Position numbers and translations under genes: made by a program
DNA from: Pseudomonadota bacterium
GTDB taxonomy: Bacteria; Pseudomonadota; Gammaproteobacteria; Steroidobacterales; Steroidobacteraceae
Assembly (NCBI GenBank): GCA_003242495.1
Contig: QGUO01000019.1
Span: forward strand, 1 to 17,327
Direction of reading: 5' to 3'
DNA: 17,327 bases
Notes under the pieces: generated by a model
Told to the model about the DNA's origin: nothing
The model's input: only the letters and a program-made list of their open reading frames with translations
The model's database searches: none
Shown: positions 15,017 through 17,327 of the stretch, piece after piece
Layout: every line of letters begins with the position of its first letter
Position numbering within the stretch: position 1 is the stretch's first letter

Positions 15017-16015
15017 ATGAGAATGAAATTGGCGGCTGTCATCGCCGCAGCGGTCTTCTTCGTGCCTCTGCTGAGCAATGCGGCAAACTATCAGTTGCTC
15101 AACGTGTCGTACGATCCGACGCGTGAGTTCTACAAGGAATACAACGAAGCGTTCGCGAAGTACTACAAGGCCAAGACCGGCGATACCGTGACGATCCAAC
15201 AGTCGCACGGCGGCTCCGGGAAGCAGGCGCGCTCGGTCATCGACGGGCTTGCCGCCGATGTGGTGACACTGGCCTTGGCCGGCGACGTGGACGCGCTGCA
15301 TAACGAGGCCAAGCTGCTCCCCAAGGATTGGCAGTCGCGCCTGCCACTGGGGTCGGCGCCGTATACCAGCACCATCGTGTTCCTGGTGCGCACCGGCAAT
15401 CCAAAGGGCATCAAGGATTGGGACGATCTCGTCAAGCCCGGCGTAGCCGTCATCACACCGAACCCGAAAACTTCGGGGGGTGCACAGTGGAACTATCTCG
15501 CCGCTTGGGAGTACGCCAAGCGCAAATACGGTGGTGACGCCCAGGCGAAGGAGTTCGTACGGAAGCTGTACAAGAACGTTCCCGTCCTCGACACCGGCGC
15601 TCGCGGTTCGACCATCACCTTCGTGCAGCGCGGGCTGGGTGACGTGTTCATCTCGTGGGAAAACGAAGCCTATCTCGCGCTCAAAGAGTTCGGGTCGGAC
15701 AAGTTCGAGATCGTGGTGCCCTCGTTGAGCATTCTGGCGCAGCCGACTGTGGCGATCGTGGACAAGGTGGTGGAGCGGAAGGGTACGCGTCAGGTGGCCG
15801 AGGCGTACCTGCAGTACCTGTACTCCGATGAAGGACAGGATCTCGCGGGCAAGCACTTCTATCGTCCGACGGGTGAGAAGGCCAAAGCCAAGTACGCCAA
15901 GCAGTTTGCGGACGTCGAGCTGTTCACGATAGACGAAGCGTTCGGGGGCTGGAGCAAGGCCAAGCAGGTGCACTTCGCAGACGGTGGGCAGTTCGATCAG
16001 CTCTACGGTTCCTGA
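15017..16015 (+). CDS. sbp: Sulfate ABC transporter periplasmic substrate-binding protein
   Basis: 332-residue periplasmic protein that binds sulfate/thiosulfate and delivers it to the CysTWA permease. Signal peptide 1-22/23 (MRMKLAAVIAAAVFFVPLLSNA), then the family start LLNVSYDPTREFYKEYN. The first sulfate-binding signature is complete at 51-63 (KAKTGDTVTIQQS), followed by DGLAADVVTLALAGDVDAL. The second signature reads NPKTSGGAQ at 149-157, with Gln157 where the consensus has Arg. The ATG at 15017 is preceded by AGGGAG with nine bases of spacing; the alternative ATG at 15023 would lose two residues only. Length matches Sbp/CysP proteins. It lies between the porin and a cysT gene. Confidence 0.94.
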   Translation: MRMKLAAVIAAAVFFVPLLSNAANYQLLNVSYDPTREFYKEYNEAFAKYYKAKTGDTVTIQQSHGGSGKQARSVIDGLAADVVTLALAGDVDALHNEAKLLPKDWQSRLPLGSAPYTSTIVFLVRTGNPKGIKDWDDLVKPGVAVITPNPKTSGGAQWNYLAAWEYAKRKYGGDAQAKEFVRKLYKNVPVLDTGARGSTITFVQRGLGDVFISWENEAYLALKEFGSDKFEIVVPSLSILAQPTVAIVDKVVERKGTRQVAEAYLQYLYSDEGQDLAGKHFYRPTGEKAKAKYAKQFADVELFTIDEAFGGWSKAKQVHFADGGQFDQLYGS

Positions 16016-16067
16016 TCGCTTCGGATCCGGAGCGGCGGGTTCGCACGTCGATTCAGCTTCCACGAAA

Positions 16068-16094
16068 GGCCGCTCCCTGCTTCGGGGAGCGGCC
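16068..16094 (+). terminator. Perfect 10-bp hairpin between sbp and cysT
   Basis: GGCCGCTCCC (16068-16077) and GGGAGCGGCC (16085-16094) form a perfect 10-bp GC stem with a seven-base loop, 52 bases after the sbp stop. No T-run follows. It may be an attenuating terminator or an mRNA-stabilising element that allows more binding protein than permease, as is common in binding-protein operons. Confidence 0.65.
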
Positions 16095-16200
16095 ACGCAG
16101 CCTGGACGTCACTGAGTTCTCGCTCCCGTCACCGGGCACACGAAGCCTCCGACGGATCCGTCTTCCTTCGTCGCGATCGACACTTCAGCAGGAATACGTC
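16095..16200. other. Non-coding spacer before the sbp remnant
   Basis: 106 bp between the hairpin and the small reading frame at 16201. It ends with CAGGA at 16189-16193, a good ribosome-binding site seven bases before that ATG. No clear promoter boxes were seen. Confidence 0.4.
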
Positions 16201-16335
16201 ATGACCTTCAGAACACTCCGGCAGCTGGCGGCATGGATCGCCGTGGCGGCGCTGCCGCTCGCCGCCGGCGCGGAACAACGAGCCGGCACGCTGCTGAACG
16301 TCTCCTACGACGTCTGGCTGGCTGCGCGAGGATAG
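16201..16335 (+). pseudogene. Truncated second sulfate-binding-protein gene (signal peptide and first strand only)
   Basis: 44-codon frame: a start with a good ribosome-binding site (CAGGA, seven bases upstream), a typical signal peptide (MTFRTLRQLAAWIAVAALPL, cleavage near AGA/EQ), then TLLNVSYD at 30-37. That is the conserved beginning of mature sulfate-binding proteins; the intact sbp upstream has QLLNVSYDPTREFY at the same place. After Asp37 similarity ends abruptly (VWLAARG) and TAG follows. The best reading is an internal deletion that removed almost all of a second sbp-type gene. The stop codon overlaps the AGAGGA ribosome-binding site of cysT, so its translation could still be coupled to cysT. 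Alternatives are a secreted peptide or a leader peptide by exaptation. Its codon use fits its neighbours. Confidence 0.7.
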
Positions 16336-16339
16336 AGGA
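16334..16339 (+). promoter_or_regulatory. Ribosome-binding site of cysT overlapping the remnant's stop
   Basis: AGAGGA lies nine bases before ATG 16349. Its first two bases are the last two of the TAG that ends the small sbp-like frame, an arrangement that favours translational coupling. Confidence 0.6.
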
Positions 16340-16348
16340 CGACATCAC

Positions 16349-17209
16349 ATGGCCGGATACGCCGCCGTACTGCCTGCCCGCAGGCATGTCCGACGCTCCG
16401 CCCTGCCGGGCTTCGGTCTGACGATGGGGTTCACGTTGCTGTACCTCTCGCTGATCGTGCTCATCCCGCTGTCCACCGTCTTCGCCAAGACGGCGGACAT
16501 CGGGCTGGCCGGGTTCTGGGAAATCGTCACGCGTCCGCGCGTGCTGAACGCTTTGAAGTTGAGCTTCGGCACTGCGCTGATTGCAGCGCTCATCAATGCC
16601 CTGTTCGGTCTGCTCGTCGCGTGGGTATTCGTACGCTATACCTTTCCGGGCAAGCGATTGCTCGATGCCTTCATCGATCTGCCGTTTGCTTTGCCCACGG
16701 CGGTGGCGGGCATATCCCTGACTGCGCTCTACTCGGGAAACGGCTGGATCGGGCGGTACCTCGAACCCCTGGGCATCAAAGTGGCGTTCGCGCCCCTCGG
16801 CATCGTGGTGGCGCTGACCTTCATCGGTCTGCCATTCGTGGTGCGCACCGTTCAGCCCGTGCTGGAGCAGGCCGAGGCGGCCCTGGAGGAAGCGGCCGCG
16901 TCTCTCGGAGCGACCCGTTGGCAGACCATCAGCCGGGTGATTCTTCCCAGCATCCTGCCGGCGCTGCTGACCGGCTTTGCGCTCGCCTTCGCACGGGGCG
17001 TCGGTGAGTACGGTTCGGTCATCTTCATCGCCGGCAACCTGCCGAACGTGAGCGAGATTGCGCCCCTGCTCATCGTCATCCGTCTCGAGGAGTTCAACTA
17101 TGCCGCGGCTACGGCGATCGCTGCCGCGATGCTGATCGTTTCTTTCATCATGCTTCTGATCATCAATGGTCTGCAGGCCTGGGCACGCAGGCGGGGAGAG
17201 CGGCTATGA
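16349..17209 (+). CDS. cysT: Sulfate/thiosulfate ABC transporter permease CysT
   Basis: 286-residue inner-membrane permease with about six membrane helices (first at about 22-45, GFGLTMGFTLLYLSLIVLIP; last at about 252-275). The cytoplasmic EAA loop that docks on the ATPase is clear at about 180-200 (EEAAASLGATRWQTISRVILP). LPFALPTAVAGISLTALY at 111-128 is typical of CysT (CysU). It forms the channel with CysW, is powered by CysA and is loaded by the sulfate-binding protein. ATG 16349 has a good ribosome-binding site. The stop overlaps the cysW start (ATGA), which implies coupled translation. Confidence 0.95.
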   Translation: MAGYAAVLPARRHVRRSALPGFGLTMGFTLLYLSLIVLIPLSTVFAKTADIGLAGFWEIVTRPRVLNALKLSFGTALIAALINALFGLLVAWVFVRYTFPGKRLLDAFIDLPFALPTAVAGISLTALYSGNGWIGRYLEPLGIKVAFAPLGIVVALTFIGLPFVVRTVQPVLEQAEAALEEAAASLGATRWQTISRVILPSILPALLTGFALAFARGVGEYGSVIFIAGNLPNVSEIAPLLIVIRLEEFNYAAATAIAAAMLIVSFIMLLIINGLQAWARRRGERL

Positions 17210-17327
17210 GCACGGCGATCGATCCGATCCGTCACGAGCCGCCCGACGCGGAACGCGAGCTTGCCCGTCACAGGCTTCCCAAGGTGAACTCGGCGATCAC
17301 CGAGCCGCGGTGGATGCAGTGCGCGCT
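17206..17327 (+). CDS. cysW: Sulfate ABC transporter permease CysW, 5' part
   Basis: First 40 codons of a gene cut by the right edge. It starts in a four-base overlap (ATGA) with cysT and encodes a polar N-terminus followed by AITEPRWMQCAL, which resembles the TEP-x-W segment just before the first membrane helix of CysW. Position and overlap match the usual cysT-cysW-cysA order. The N-terminal extension (about 30 residues before TEPRW) is within the family's range. Confidence 0.85.
   Translation, partial: MSTAIDPIRHEPPDAERELARHRLPKVNSAITEPRWMQCA

Noticed and set aside
14849..16096. 415-codon minus-strand frame over sbp
   Set aside because: Antisense to a clear sulfate-binding protein; Arg/His/Leu-rich sequence without domain features.
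1..17327. CRISPR arrays, tRNA/rRNA genes, insertion sequences, phage or toxin-antitoxin genes
   Set aside because: No regularly spaced repeats, no tRNA-like cloverleaf, and no transposase, integrase or toxin motifs were seen on reading both strands.

Overview
The window is GC-rich, tightly packed bacterial DNA from a Gram-negative organism. It encodes two TonB-dependent outer-membrane receptors, a trimeric porin, periplasmic binding proteins and a FecI/FecR pair. The receptor style (EEVVVTAQRRE-type TonB boxes, STN domain, FecIR) together with a Porin_O_P next to a Cys-type sulfate transporter suits a Proteobacterium, perhaps a catabolically versatile gammaproteobacterium (Steroidobacter/Nevskia-like) or a sphingomonad-like lineage. 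This placement is an inference from gene style only.

Left part (1-6178): a minus-strand catabolic operon reads from right to left. It runs FAD-dependent aromatic hydroxylase (5005->3890), VOC-fold extradiol ring-cleavage dioxygenase (3723->2824), alpha/beta hydrolase of the 2,6-dihydroxypseudooxynicotine hydrolase type (2821->1661), cupin (1664->1095), fumarylacetoacetate-hydrolase-family protein (1098->112), and a further gene that leaves the left edge (20->). The last four complete genes are 2 nt apart or overlap by 4 nt, so they are almost certainly co-transcribed. The order suggests hydroxylation of an aromatic ring, meta-cleavage, C-C hydrolysis and final hydrolysis of an acylpyruvate-type product; the substrate cannot be read from the sequence. 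A NodD-like LysR regulator (6040->5141) lies just upstream. It is divergent from a TonB-dependent receptor (6179->8440) that probably imports the substrate, and the LysR/receptor gap holds two tandem dyads that look like LysR sites.

Middle (8441-13250): a FecI-type ECF sigma factor and a FecR-type anti-sigma regulator (minus strand) stand divergent from a second TonB-dependent receptor that carries an N-terminal STN signalling domain. Together they form a complete cell-surface signalling unit. A strong hairpin follows the receptor.

Right part (13250-17327): a plus-strand sulfate-uptake operon. It encodes an OprP/OprO-type porin, a sulfate-binding protein (sbp), a 44-codon remnant of a second sbp-like gene (signal peptide plus the first conserved strand, then a premature end), cysT and the start of cysW. 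A tandem TGTTAC repeat with 11-bp period lies upstream of the porin, and a 10-bp perfect hairpin separates sbp from the remnant and cysT.

Most interesting points: the sbp remnant, whose stop codon overlaps the cysT ribosome-binding site; the unusual composition of the aromatic operon, with its nicotine/Ayg1-type C-C hydrolase and NodD-like regulator; and an eight-G tract in the translation-initiation region of the first receptor.
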